From the NCBI GenBank assembly GCA_913031335.1, contig CAJWGI010000054.1, positions 1-7,723 on the forward strand: a stretch of 7,723 bases of DNA, written 5' to 3'. The notes beneath the pieces are model-generated. The model did no database searches. It was not told the DNA's origin and was given only the letters and a program-made list of their open reading frames with translations. Each line of letters begins with the position of its first letter. Position 1 is the stretch's first letter. Of the stretch, positions 1 through 6,540 are shown one piece after another. Source of the stretch: an uncultured Anaerolineales bacterium. Lineage in GTDB: Bacteria; Chloroflexota; Anaerolineae; Anaerolineales; UBA11657. Both the position numbers and the translations under genes were made by a program.

Positions 1-627
1 TTGAGCCCTGACTTGCCGGTGTGGCCGGGCGACGCGCAGATTCAGTTCGAACGAATGAGCGACATGGCTGCGGGCGCGAAGGCGAATGTCACCCGCATCG
101 CGATGAGCGCGCACACGGGCACACATCTCGATGCACCACTCCACTTTATCAGGGACGGCGAGGATGTCACCACGCTCGCACTTGAAACCCTCATCGGGCC
201 AGCGCTGCTTGTGGAAGTTGCGGATGCCGCCGCAATCGATGCAGCCGTTCTAGATTCGCTCTCAATCCCCGCCGACACCGAACGCTTGCTCATCAAGACG
301 CGCAATTCACAACTGTGGTCCCAACCGAAGGTCACTTTCCACACTGATTTTGTGGCCGTGGCTGCATCTGGCGCGGACTGGCTTGTGGAGCATGGAATTC
401 GGCTGGTGGGTGTGGATTACCTCTCTGTGGCTCCTTACGGGGATTCCACTCCCACTCACGTCACATTGCTGCAGGCCGGGGTGATTCCTGTTGAAGGATT
501 GAACTTGAGCGCGGTGCAGCCGGGCAAATACCGGCTCATCTGCCTACCCCTCAAACTGGAGGGTTGTGAAGGCGCGCCGACGCGTGCCGTGCTGATTGAT
601 TATGAGGATGCCCCCGGTGGCTTTTAG
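1..627 (+). CDS. Cyclase / kynurenine-formamidase-family metal-dependent hydrolase, 5'-truncated
   Basis: Family members hydrolyse amide or ester bonds using metal ions; the best known, KynB, cleaves N-formylkynurenine. The visible 208 residues carry the signature HTGTHLDAPLHF at residues 38-49. By analogy with KynB, H38, H42, D44, H153 and E165 would be the metal ligands and H48 the catalytic histidine, and the spacing fits (H+4, +6, +10, then H and E 12 apart). The first codon is TTG at the very edge. The reading 'SPDLPVWPGD' normally follows about ten N-terminal residues in this family, so this TTG is probably an internal leucine and the true start lies outside the window. The gene ends 33 bases before a glycosyltransferase gene on the same strand. 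No kynurenine-pathway gene is visible, so the substrate is unknown. Family assignment is firm; the specific activity is not. Confidence 0.9.
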   Translation: MSPDLPVWPGDAQIQFERMSDMAAGAKANVTRIAMSAHTGTHLDAPLHFIRDGEDVTTLALETLIGPALLVEVADAAAIDAAVLDSLSIPADTERLLIKTRNSQLWSQPKVTFHTDFVAVAASGADWLVEHGIRLVGVDYLSVAPYGDSTPTHVTLLQAGVIPVEGLNLSAVQPGKYRLICLPLKLEGCEGAPTRAVLIDYEDAPGGF

Positions 628-660
628 AGTTGCCCCGAAACACACCCCGTTCACAATCGC

Positions 661-1782
661 GTGACCTCGGCAATCAGAGTGGCAATGCTCTCCAAGGCCT
701 GTGTGGTGGGCGCCTATCAGGGAAAGCTGGAGCAGATTGCGTCCCACAACGACATTGACCTGACTGTGATAGTGCCGCCCCGCTGGAGGGACGAGCGCGG
801 CGCGCTGCCACTTGAACGGGCGCACACTCGCGGTTACCGGCTGCTGGTGGAGCCAATCCTTTTCAATGGCAGCTATCACTTCTATTTCTATCCCCGGTTG
901 CGCCGGCGCTTGACTGCGCTGCATCCGGACATCCTCCACATCGATGAGGAGCCCTACAATCTGGCCACCTGGCACGCGCTCCGCCTTGCGCAGCGACAGG
1001 GCGCGCGGACGCTATTCTTTTCGTGGCAGAACATAAAGCGCCGATATCCGTGGCCGTTCAGCGCCATGGAATCCCATGTGCTGCGGCGGGCCGACGCCGC
1101 CATCTTCGGCAGCGCGGGCGCGCGCGAGGTCTGGCGAGCCAAGGGCTACCGCGGTCGCGACGCTGTCATTCCACAGTTTGGGATTGACCCCAACCTCTTT
1201 CCAATGCGCGCGGAAGATACCCGCACAGAGATGGGATTCTCAGTGGGTTTTGTCGGTCGCCTTGTGCGCGAAAAAGGCGTGGATGTTCTGTTGAACGCGC
1301 TGGCGGAACTGCCGGAAGCGGTGCATCTGACCGTAATCGGCGCCGGCCCGGAGCGCGCTGCTCTGGGGCAACTGGCAGCCCGTCTGGGAATAAGTGAAAG
1401 GGTGGTTTTCGGGCCGTGGCTGCCGTCCACGGAGATTCCGGGGCGTTTGCGTCGCCTCGACGCGCTGGTTCTGCCCTCGCGCACGACGCCGCACTGGAAG
1501 GAGCAGTTCGGGCGGGTGCTGCTGGAGGCCATGGCCAGCGGCGCGCCGGTGGTCGGCGCCGACTGCGGCGAGATATCCAATGTGATCGGCTCGGCCGGGC
1601 TTCTGTTCCCGGAGGGTGATAGCGCCGCGCTGGCGGCAGCGTTGTGGCAGCTGATAGAAGATGGCGACCTGCGCCAACGCGTCTCCCAAAACGGGCGTGC
1701 GCGGGTGCTGGCCCACTTCACGCAAGCGCAGGTGGCCGCTGAGACCGTGAGTGTCTATCGCCGGCTGGCCAGCGCGGCCTGA
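661..1782 (+). CDS. Glycosyltransferase family 4 (GT-B fold)
   Basis: This is a 373-residue retaining glycosyltransferase that would move a sugar from a nucleotide-sugar donor onto a growing glycan on the cytoplasmic face of the membrane. The N-terminal acceptor domain covers about residues 5-175. The C-terminal donor domain starts at VGFVGRLVREKGVD (195-208), continues with the VIGAGPE loop (225-231), and has the family EX7E motif at E281/E289 followed by EAMASGAPVVG. It has no membrane segment or signal peptide. The start is uncertain: GTG at 661 has no clear Shine-Dalgarno, and ATG at 685 is in frame but would cut into the first beta strand (IRVAML), so 661 is preferred. It lies 33 bases after the cyclase gene and 8 bases before a second GT4 gene. 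Donor and acceptor sugars cannot be read from the sequence. Confidence 0.93.
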   Translation: MTSAIRVAMLSKACVVGAYQGKLEQIASHNDIDLTVIVPPRWRDERGALPLERAHTRGYRLLVEPILFNGSYHFYFYPRLRRRLTALHPDILHIDEEPYNLATWHALRLAQRQGARTLFFSWQNIKRRYPWPFSAMESHVLRRADAAIFGSAGAREVWRAKGYRGRDAVIPQFGIDPNLFPMRAEDTRTEMGFSVGFVGRLVREKGVDVLLNALAELPEAVHLTVIGAGPERAALGQLAARLGISERVVFGPWLPSTEIPGRLRRLDALVLPSRTTPHWKEQFGRVLLEAMASGAPVVGADCGEISNVIGSAGLLFPEGDSAALAAALWQLIEDGDLRQRVSQNGRARVLAHFTQAQVAAETVSVYRRLASAA

Positions 1783-1783
1783 A

Positions 1784-1792
1784 TGTTATAAT
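1784..1792 (+). promoter_or_regulatory. Extended -10 promoter-like motif (TGTTATAAT)
   Basis: The nine bases match the bacterial extended -10 consensus TGnTATAAT exactly. They lie immediately after the stop codon of the first glycosyltransferase gene and overlap the ATG at 1791. About 17 bases upstream there is no good -35 hexamer, which an extended -10 can dispense with. If used, transcription would start near 1799-1803, giving a leaderless or near-leaderless message beginning at the in-frame ATG at 1803. A match of this length is uncommon in GC-rich DNA but can still be chance. Confidence 0.35.
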
Positions 1793-2984
1793 GCGGTACC
1801 CGATGAAAGCCGAGCGAAAAAGCGCTTACCGAGTTGGGCTGAATGCGCTGCTGCTCTACTCGGGTCGGGGCGCCTCGTACCGTCGCGCCGGAATCCACAG
1901 TTACATTCGCGGCCTGCTGCCGCATCTGCCGGCGGCAGATGCGCGCCTGACTTACACAGCGTTCGTCGGGCCGGTCTGGGACGATGCGCATAATGGCATA
2001 GCTGCGGTGAATGTCCCCGAAACCCTGGCTGGACGTCCGGCTGCGCGCGTACTCTGGGAGCAGCTGCTGCTCCCGTGGCTGAGTGTACGCGAGCGAGTGC
2101 GATTGCTGCATGCAATGGCGTTTGTGTCTCCTGTGTTGACGCCGCTTCCGACCGTGGTCACCGTTTATGATCTTTCTTTTCTGCGAGTGCCTGGCCGCTT
2201 CAGACCGGCTAACAGGGCTTATCTTTCGCTTTTCACACGGCTCTCGTGTCGGCGGGCGCGGCGCGTGATTGCGATTTCGGAGCATACGAGAAAGGATGTT
2301 GTCGAGCTGCTGGGCGTGCCGCGGCAGCGGGTTGACGTGATCTATCCCGGGCTGGGCTGCGGCTTCCGGCGCGCCTCCCCGCACGCGGTGGCTTCATTTC
2401 GCGAACGGCGGGGGTTGCCGGAGCGTTTTATTCTATATCTGGGCACCATTGAGCCGCGCAAGAATATTTCCGTTTTGATTAATGCGTACAACAAACTGCG
2501 GCCCGAAGGGGTGAAACTTATCTGCGCCGGCGGCAGGGGCTGGCTGTATGAGGATGTGTTCAAGACGGTGGAGGAACTACAACTGAGCCGGGATGTGCTC
2601 TTCCCGGGCTTCCTGCCGGCAGAGGATTTACCGCTGTGGTATTCGGCCTGCAGCGCTTTTGTGTACCCTTCCGATTACGAGGGCTTCGGTTTTCCTGTGA
2701 TGGAAGCAATGGCGTGCGGAGCGCCCACCATCACCACTAATGCGGCTTCTCTGCCGGAAGTGGCCGGTCGCGCGGCGCGGCTGGTGCTGCCTGGCGATGT
2801 CGGTGCGTTGGCAGAGTCGATCGGTACTGTGCTGGGCACTCCGACGCTGCAGAGCGAGCTGGCTGAGGCCGGCCCGGCGCAGGCGCGTCGATTTTGCTGG
2901 GAAACAGCGGGGCGACTGACAGCGCGCACATATGCGCGCGCACTTGGATTGCCGGCGCTGCCGCAGGAGAGGGCTGCTGGGTAA
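1791..2984 (+). CDS. Glycosyltransferase family 4 (second GT-B enzyme)
   Basis: This 397-residue cytoplasmic or membrane-associated GT4 enzyme probably adds a sugar, such as a mannosyl- or rhamnosyl-type residue, to a lipid-linked glycan; the sugar identity is a guess. The acceptor half has GIHSYIRGLLPHL (34-46) and VVTVYDLSFL (122-131), where Y126 replaces the histidine commonly seen in the HDL motif. The donor half begins at ILYLGTIEPRKNI (214-226) and carries EX7E at E297/E305 followed by EAMACGAPTITT. ATG at 1791 and in-frame ATG at 1803 are both possible starts and neither has a Shine-Dalgarno. The family alignment would begin around residue 13, so the four-residue difference does not matter functionally. 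The gene follows the other GT4 by 8 bases, and its stop codon overlaps the start of the phosphotransferase gene by one base. That points to translational coupling and a shared pathway. Confidence 0.93.
   Translation: MRYPMKAERKSAYRVGLNALLLYSGRGASYRRAGIHSYIRGLLPHLPAADARLTYTAFVGPVWDDAHNGIAAVNVPETLAGRPAARVLWEQLLLPWLSVRERVRLLHAMAFVSPVLTPLPTVVTVYDLSFLRVPGRFRPANRAYLSLFTRLSCRRARRVIAISEHTRKDVVELLGVPRQRVDVIYPGLGCGFRRASPHAVASFRERRGLPERFILYLGTIEPRKNISVLINAYNKLRPEGVKLICAGGRGWLYEDVFKTVEELQLSRDVLFPGFLPAEDLPLWYSACSAFVYPSDYEGFGFPVMEAMACGAPTITTNAASLPEVAGRAARLVLPGDVGALAESIGTVLGTPTLQSELAEAGPAQARRFCWETAGRLTARTYARALGLPALPQERAAG
1921..1943. repeat. 23-bp perfect dyad inside the second glycosyltransferase gene
   Basis: Two 11-base arms, CGCATCTGCCG (1921-1931) and CGGCAGATGCG (1933-1943), are exact reverse complements around a single central G. 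The dyad falls in coding sequence for residues 44-51 of the glycosyltransferase (HLPAADAR region), about 130 bases after the start codon. The one-base centre suits a protein-binding DNA operator better than an RNA hairpin, although RNA could fold with a slightly opened loop. The function is unknown and coincidence is possible. Confidence 0.5.
2965..2973 (+). promoter_or_regulatory. Ribosome binding site deciding the start of the phosphotransferase
   Basis: The purine run AGGAGAGGG lies 10 bases before the ATG at 2984. It supports that ATG rather than the upstream in-frame ATG at 2894. The start overlaps the preceding stop codon as TAATG, an arrangement typical of coupled translation. Confidence 0.55.
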
Positions 2985-4414
2985 TGGAACAACAGAGCGC
3001 CAATCTTCGCGCCCTCTGGGCATGGATGCTGGTGGATGCAGTGCTGATCTGGGTGGCGTCGTGGTCCGCATGGTTCATCCGCTATGAGCTGCGCTGGTTC
3101 CGCGGAGTGGAGCCCGGCTATCACAGCGCGCTGCAGTCGTATGTGGCCCTCTTCCTCGGACTGACGTTGGTGTTGCTGCTGGCCTTTAGCGCAAACCGCG
3201 TGTACCGTGTCCGCCGCGGCACCTCCTGGGTGGAAGAAGTGTTCCGCGTGACCAACGGAGTGCTGGTGGGCACGGTGGTAGCGATGGCGGCCACGTTCGG
3301 GTTGCGCCCGCTGGCGTTCTCGCGGCTGCTTTTCCTGTACGACGCAGTGCTGATAATCGTATTGCTGGGGCTCGTGCGCGGGCTGCGGCGAGTGGTGGAA
3401 TCGCGGCTGCGGGCGCGTGGCATCAACCTGATTTACGTCCTTATCGTCGGCGCGGGCGAGATTGGCCGGGCTGTGATGCGGGCGGTCTTCGCACAACCCC
3501 ATCTGGGTTATAGTGTGATTGGCTTCGTGGACAACGACCCGGAGGCCGGCGCGACAGACATCGGGCGCTTCAAGGCACTCGGTTCCTTGGACCAACTGGA
3601 GCGCATTCTGGAGCGCGAAAAGGTGCACGAGGTCATCGTCACGCTGCCGTGGCGCGACCAGCCCGAAATGTTCCGGCTGGTACGCACCTGTGAACGCCGG
3701 GGGGTGCGCGCGCGCGTGGTTCCGGATATGTTCCAGCTCAACCTGAGCCGTGTGAGCGTGGATGAACTCGGCGGCATACCGCTGATAGGGCTGAAGGCCA
3801 CGCGCTTCACCGAAACCGGCCGTCTGGCGAAACGGATGCTGGATCTGGGCCTATCTCTGGTTTTCATGCCGCTGCTGCTGCCGCTCCTGGCGCTGCTCGC
3901 GCTGATTGTGCGGTTGGATTCGGGTGGGCCGGTCTTTTTTACCCAGACCCGCGTGGGAAGAAAAGGACAACCGTTCCGAATCTTCAAGTTCCGCTCCATG
4001 GCCGTGGGCGCGGAGGGTCAGCAGCAGGCGCTTTCGGAGCTCAATCAGGCCAGTGGTCCGCTGTTTAAGATTCGGGAGGACCCGCGCCTGACGCCGGTTG
4101 GACGTTGGCTGCGGCGCTCGAGCATGGATGAATTGCCGCAGTTGATTAACGTACTGCGCGGGGAGATGAGCCTGGTGGGGCCGCGCCCGGGCCTGCCGCA
4201 GGAGGTGGAGCAATATAAGCGCTGGCATCGGCAGCGGCTGGATGTGATGCCGGGGATCACCGGGCTTTGGCAGGTCTCCGGACGCAGCGAAGTGGCCTTC
4301 GACGAGATGTGTCTTCTCGATATCTATTACCTGGAGAATTGGTCGCTGGCGATGGATATCGTCCTGATTCTGCGCACTATTCCCAAGGTTTTCCTGGGTC
4401 GCGGGGCGTATTAG
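2984..4414 (+). CDS. Polyprenyl-phosphate sugar-1-phosphate transferase (long WbaP/WcaJ/EpsE type)
   Basis: This inner-membrane enzyme transfers a sugar-1-phosphate from a UDP- or GDP-sugar to undecaprenyl phosphate, the first step of exopolysaccharide, capsule or O-antigen assembly. It has 476 residues, the usual length for the long class. About four N-terminal membrane segments (roughly 11-31, 52-70, 89-107, 114-131) precede a Rossmann-like CoA_binding_3 domain with VLIVGAGEIG (152-161). The catalytic sugar transferase domain starts at KRMLDLGLSL (283-292) with its reentrant hydrophobic helix (about 287-309). It continues through QTRVGRKGQPFRIFKFRSM and the catalytic Asp-Glu pair D382/E383 in SSMDELPQL, then SLVGPRP (396-402) and PGITGLWQVSGR (423-434). 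An in-frame ATG at 2894 would add 30 residues with no family match, so 2984 is chosen on overlap and ribosome site. The gene sits between two glycosyltransferases and a transporter. The sugar specificity cannot be told. Confidence 0.95.
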   Translation: MEQQSANLRALWAWMLVDAVLIWVASWSAWFIRYELRWFRGVEPGYHSALQSYVALFLGLTLVLLLAFSANRVYRVRRGTSWVEEVFRVTNGVLVGTVVAMAATFGLRPLAFSRLLFLYDAVLIIVLLGLVRGLRRVVESRLRARGINLIYVLIVGAGEIGRAVMRAVFAQPHLGYSVIGFVDNDPEAGATDIGRFKALGSLDQLERILEREKVHEVIVTLPWRDQPEMFRLVRTCERRGVRARVVPDMFQLNLSRVSVDELGGIPLIGLKATRFTETGRLAKRMLDLGLSLVFMPLLLPLLALLALIVRLDSGGPVFFTQTRVGRKGQPFRIFKFRSMAVGAEGQQQALSELNQASGPLFKIREDPRLTPVGRWLRRSSMDELPQLINVLRGEMSLVGPRPGLPQEVEQYKRWHRQRLDVMPGITGLWQVSGRSEVAFDEMCLLDIYYLENWSLAMDIVLILRTIPKVFLGRGAY

Positions 4415-4425
4415 GCTGAATTCCC

Positions 4426-4429
4426 GGAG
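4426..4429 (+). promoter_or_regulatory. Ribosome binding site for the MFS transporter (GGAG, GTG start)
   Basis: GGAG lies 7 bases before the GTG at 4437, which is good spacing and decides that non-ATG start. The six bases between, TACAAT at 4430-4435, also resemble a -10 hexamer (5 of 6), but the ribosome site is the simpler reading. Confidence 0.6.
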
Positions 4430-4436
4430 TACAATC

Positions 4437-5711
4437 GTGCAATTCAGCTGGAAACGCACCCTCATCGTTGGCACCGCGTTTCTCTCCATCAGCGTGCTCT
4501 GGCCGGTTTTCAATCAGTTCATTCCAATCTTTCTGCAGGCCGGCAACCCGCGCTGGGAGCAGGATTTGCTGGCAGCTGGTAAGCAGCTGCCGCAGGTGCG
4601 TGGCTTCGGACTGAGCCCTACCATCGCCTTTTTCATCATGACCTGGGACAACCTCATCAACGTTTTTGTGCAGCCTTGGGCCGGGGCGCGCAGTGACCGT
4701 ACCTGGAATCAGTTCGGGCGGCGCAAGCCATGGATCCTGGTGGGTGCGCCTATCGCCTTAATCGCGTTTGTGTTCATCCCGCTGGCCAACACGCTGCTGG
4801 CGATAATGGTCTTCATAGTGGTGACCAACATCGGCATGGCGCTCTTTCGCTCTCCCGCGGTGGCGTGGTTGGGAGACCTTTTCCCGCCCGAGCAACGCAG
4901 CAAAGCCAATGGCCTGCTGAACCTAATGGGCGGGGTAGGGGCGGCGCTGGCGCTCTTTGGCGGTGGTTTGCTTTTTGACCGCTTCGGGCGGGCGGCGCCC
5001 TTTTTCGGCGCGGCCGTGGTGATGGTTCTCGCGGTTCTGGTGGCAGTGCGTTTCGTGCGCGAGCCGGAAACAGGCCGGCAACTGGCCGCCGAGGCTCCGC
5101 CGGCCAATGTGCTGCTTCATTTCCGGGCGGTGTGGAACGCGCAAGACCGCAGCGGTTTCTTCGTGCTGCTGGGCATTTTTCTCTGGTTCATGGCCTTCAA
5201 CGCGATTGAGACCGGGCTCTCGTCTTTTTCCGTGTTCACCCTTGGAATGGGCCCCGGGCGCGCGGCCATGTTCACTACTATTTTCGTGGCGGTATTTATC
5301 GCCTGTGCGCTTCCCAGCGGTTTGCTCGCAACGCGCATTGGGCGAACGCGCACCATTCGCATTGGCCTGGTGGCCCTGCTATTGCTTTTCGGCGCCGGAC
5401 ACGCGCTTATCCGAGACGAGCTCACGCTGGCACTTGTGCTGGTGCCGGCGGGCGCGGCGTGGGCTCTGGTCAATGTGAACAGCCTGCCGCTGGTGTACGA
5501 CACCGGCGACGAGCGCAGCATCGGGGCCTACACCGGGATGTATTATTTTGCCTCGCAGGCCGCGGCAGTATTCGGGCCCGTGTTGGCCGGATACGCGGTG
5601 GAGCTGAGCGGCTCGCACCGCGTGATTTTCGCTTTCGGTGCAGTCTTTATGCTGCTGGCGTTTATTGCGATGCGCGCGGTGAGCGTGCCGCAACAACCAC
5701 GGCACGCGTAG
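4437..5711 (+). CDS. MFS transporter, SLC45 / sucrose-transporter-like
   Basis: This is a 424-residue cytoplasmic-membrane secondary transporter with about 12 hydrophobic segments. Its motifs fit the SLC45-like branch of the major facilitator superfamily, whose characterised members move sugars, usually with protons. They are TWDNLINVFVQPWAGARSDR (69-88), the adjoining FGRRKP (93-98) forming loop 2-3, FRSPAVAWLGDLFPPEQRS (137-155), NGLLNLMGGVG (158-168), NVNSLPLVYD (346-355) and GAYTGMYYFASQAAAVFGP (363-381). A roughly 20-residue polar stretch (about 36-57) sits between the first two membrane segments. The GTG start is supported by GGAG seven bases upstream, and no earlier start is plausible. 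It follows the phosphotransferase stop by 22 bases on the same strand. Substrate and direction are unknown. It is not a Wzx-type lipid-linked glycan flippase by sequence, so co-location with glycan genes does not prove a role in export. Confidence 0.9.
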   Translation: MQFSWKRTLIVGTAFLSISVLWPVFNQFIPIFLQAGNPRWEQDLLAAGKQLPQVRGFGLSPTIAFFIMTWDNLINVFVQPWAGARSDRTWNQFGRRKPWILVGAPIALIAFVFIPLANTLLAIMVFIVVTNIGMALFRSPAVAWLGDLFPPEQRSKANGLLNLMGGVGAALALFGGGLLFDRFGRAAPFFGAAVVMVLAVLVAVRFVREPETGRQLAAEAPPANVLLHFRAVWNAQDRSGFFVLLGIFLWFMAFNAIETGLSSFSVFTLGMGPGRAAMFTTIFVAVFIACALPSGLLATRIGRTRTIRIGLVALLLLFGAGHALIRDELTLALVLVPAGAAWALVNVNSLPLVYDTGDERSIGAYTGMYYFASQAAAVFGPVLAGYAVELSGSHRVIFAFGAVFMLLAFIAMRAVSVPQQPRHA

Positions 5712-5724
5712 TTTCTGCGCTCAT

Positions 5725-6504
5725 TCAGGCAAGGGCGCTGAATGCGCCCGCGGCGAGAACCGCACCCAATAGAGTGGCAAAAAAGTTTACCCAGTCGTTG
5801 TGCAGCCAGACCCAACCGCGCAGCCGGCGAGTGGGCTGGCCGCAGCGGTGGCGGGGATGGCGCTCGGTCTCTTTTCCACAGCCGTCGCACCAATAAATCG
5901 CCTGCACTGAAGCGCCCAACAAGCTATCAAACATTGCCCCGGCCAGGCCGCCGATTGTGCCGACGGCGAACAGCAGAACGGGCGTGCCACCCGGGCGCAG
6001 CCAGCCGGCCATCCCGGCTATGGATGCAGCGCCCGCCAGCGCCGCCAGCGAGCCGCTCGCGGTAATTCCTCCTGATACGCCGATGGAAACCGACCTCCCG
6101 CTGGTTATCAGGCGCGGCTGCCGCGAGCTGAGCACGCCCAGTTCGGTCGCCCAGGTGTCCGCGTTTGCAGCGGCCAACGCCCCCGCCACCGCCGTCCAGG
6201 CCCAGTCGGTCTCTGTCAGGGCGTAAAGCGCCGCCGCAATTGCGGCCGCGCTGCCATTTGCGAGCGCCTGCGCAAGGTCTCGCCGATGTCCTTTGGCGAA
6301 TTTATCCGCAAGCGGCGCTTTCATGGCGGCCTGAAAACGGGAGAGCAGGCTAGAGGAAATGAAAAAGAGCAGCAAAACAGCCCCGCCCGGGATTCCGCCG
6401 AAGCCAAACAGCGCCGTGCCCACCAACACCGCGCCGGCCACTCCGCCCCCGTCTAACGCCCGCAGTTTATAGGCCAGCCAGCCGGTCAGGCTGGATAGCG
6501 CCAA
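5725..6504 (-). CDS. DUF92 / VTE6-like integral membrane protein
   Basis: The DUF92 family (PF01940) includes plant VTE6, a phytyl-phosphate kinase; most bacterial members are uncharacterised. Counted from TTG at 6504, the 259-residue protein has several membrane segments and all the conserved family blocks: KGHRRDLAQALANG (71-84), AAANADTWATELG (111-123), GVSGGITASG (142-151), DSLLGASVQ (193-201), a cysteine-containing YWCDGCGKETE segment with C206, C209 and C221, and HNDWVN (235-240). The start is doubtful. The family's first membrane helix seems to extend upstream through WQALLLGLAL, encoded before the TTG, and the only strong Shine-Dalgarno (AAGGGAG, 6550-6544) is 39 bases before the TTG. 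It lies 6 bases before an in-frame CTG at 6537, which would give 270 residues. A TGA at 6543-6541 blocks further extension. A YfhO-family gene lies upstream on the same strand. A role in polyprenyl or phytyl phosphate phosphorylation is inference only. Confidence 0.9.
   Translation of the reverse strand: MALSSLTGWLAYKLRALDGGGVAGAVLVGTALFGFGGIPGGAVLLLFFISSSLLSRFQAAMKAPLADKFAKGHRRDLAQALANGSAAAIAAALYALTETDWAWTAVAGALAAANADTWATELGVLSSRQPRLITSGRSVSIGVSGGITASGSLAALAGAASIAGMAGWLRPGGTPVLLFAVGTIGGLAGAMFDSLLGASVQAIYWCDGCGKETERHPRHRCGQPTRRLRGWVWLHNDWVNFFATLLGAVLAAGAFSALA
5733..5749. terminator. Hairpin at the convergent junction, no U-tract
   Basis: GGGCGC (5733-5738) and GCGCCC (5744-5749) can form an all-GC six-pair stem around a five-base loop. 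A competing pairing, CATTCAG (5722-5728) with CTGAATG (5738-5744), overlaps it. The two oppositely directed genes stop at 5711 and 5727, so a terminator serving one or both would be expected here. No T-run follows on either strand, so an intrinsic terminator of standard form is not supported. The stem also lies within the last codons of the minus-strand gene. Confidence 0.3.
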
Positions 6505-6540
6505 TCCGAGCAGCAGCGCCTGCCAGATGTGCTCCAGAAT

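Noticed and set aside
1755..2384. A 209-codon minus-strand open frame under the second glycosyltransferase gene.
   Set aside because: The translation is Arg/Gln-rich without motifs and is fully antisense to a gene with complete GT4 motifs.
2922..2939. GCGCGCA / TGCGCGC dyad around CATA near the end of the second glycosyltransferase gene.
   Set aside because: The seven-base arms are made of alternating GC and fit composition bias; no function is implied.
2894..2983. Possible 30-residue N-terminal extension of the phosphotransferase from an upstream ATG.
   Set aside because: It lies entirely within the preceding glycosyltransferase gene and shows no membrane or family signature. The ATG at 2984 has a purine-rich ribosome site and the usual one-base stop/start overlap.
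2675..3628. A 317-codon open frame on the minus strand antisense to the second glycosyltransferase and the phosphotransferase.
   Set aside because: It is a codon-bias shadow of two well-supported plus-strand genes in GC-rich DNA. Its translation is low-complexity (Gln/His/Arg/Pro-rich) with no recognisable domain, and it runs across the boundary of two real genes.
4571..4591. Inverted repeat GGCAGCTG / CAGCTGCC with a five-base spacer inside the transporter gene.
   Set aside because: Eight-base GC-rich arms are expected by chance in a window this size, and it lies deep in coding sequence with no regulatory context.
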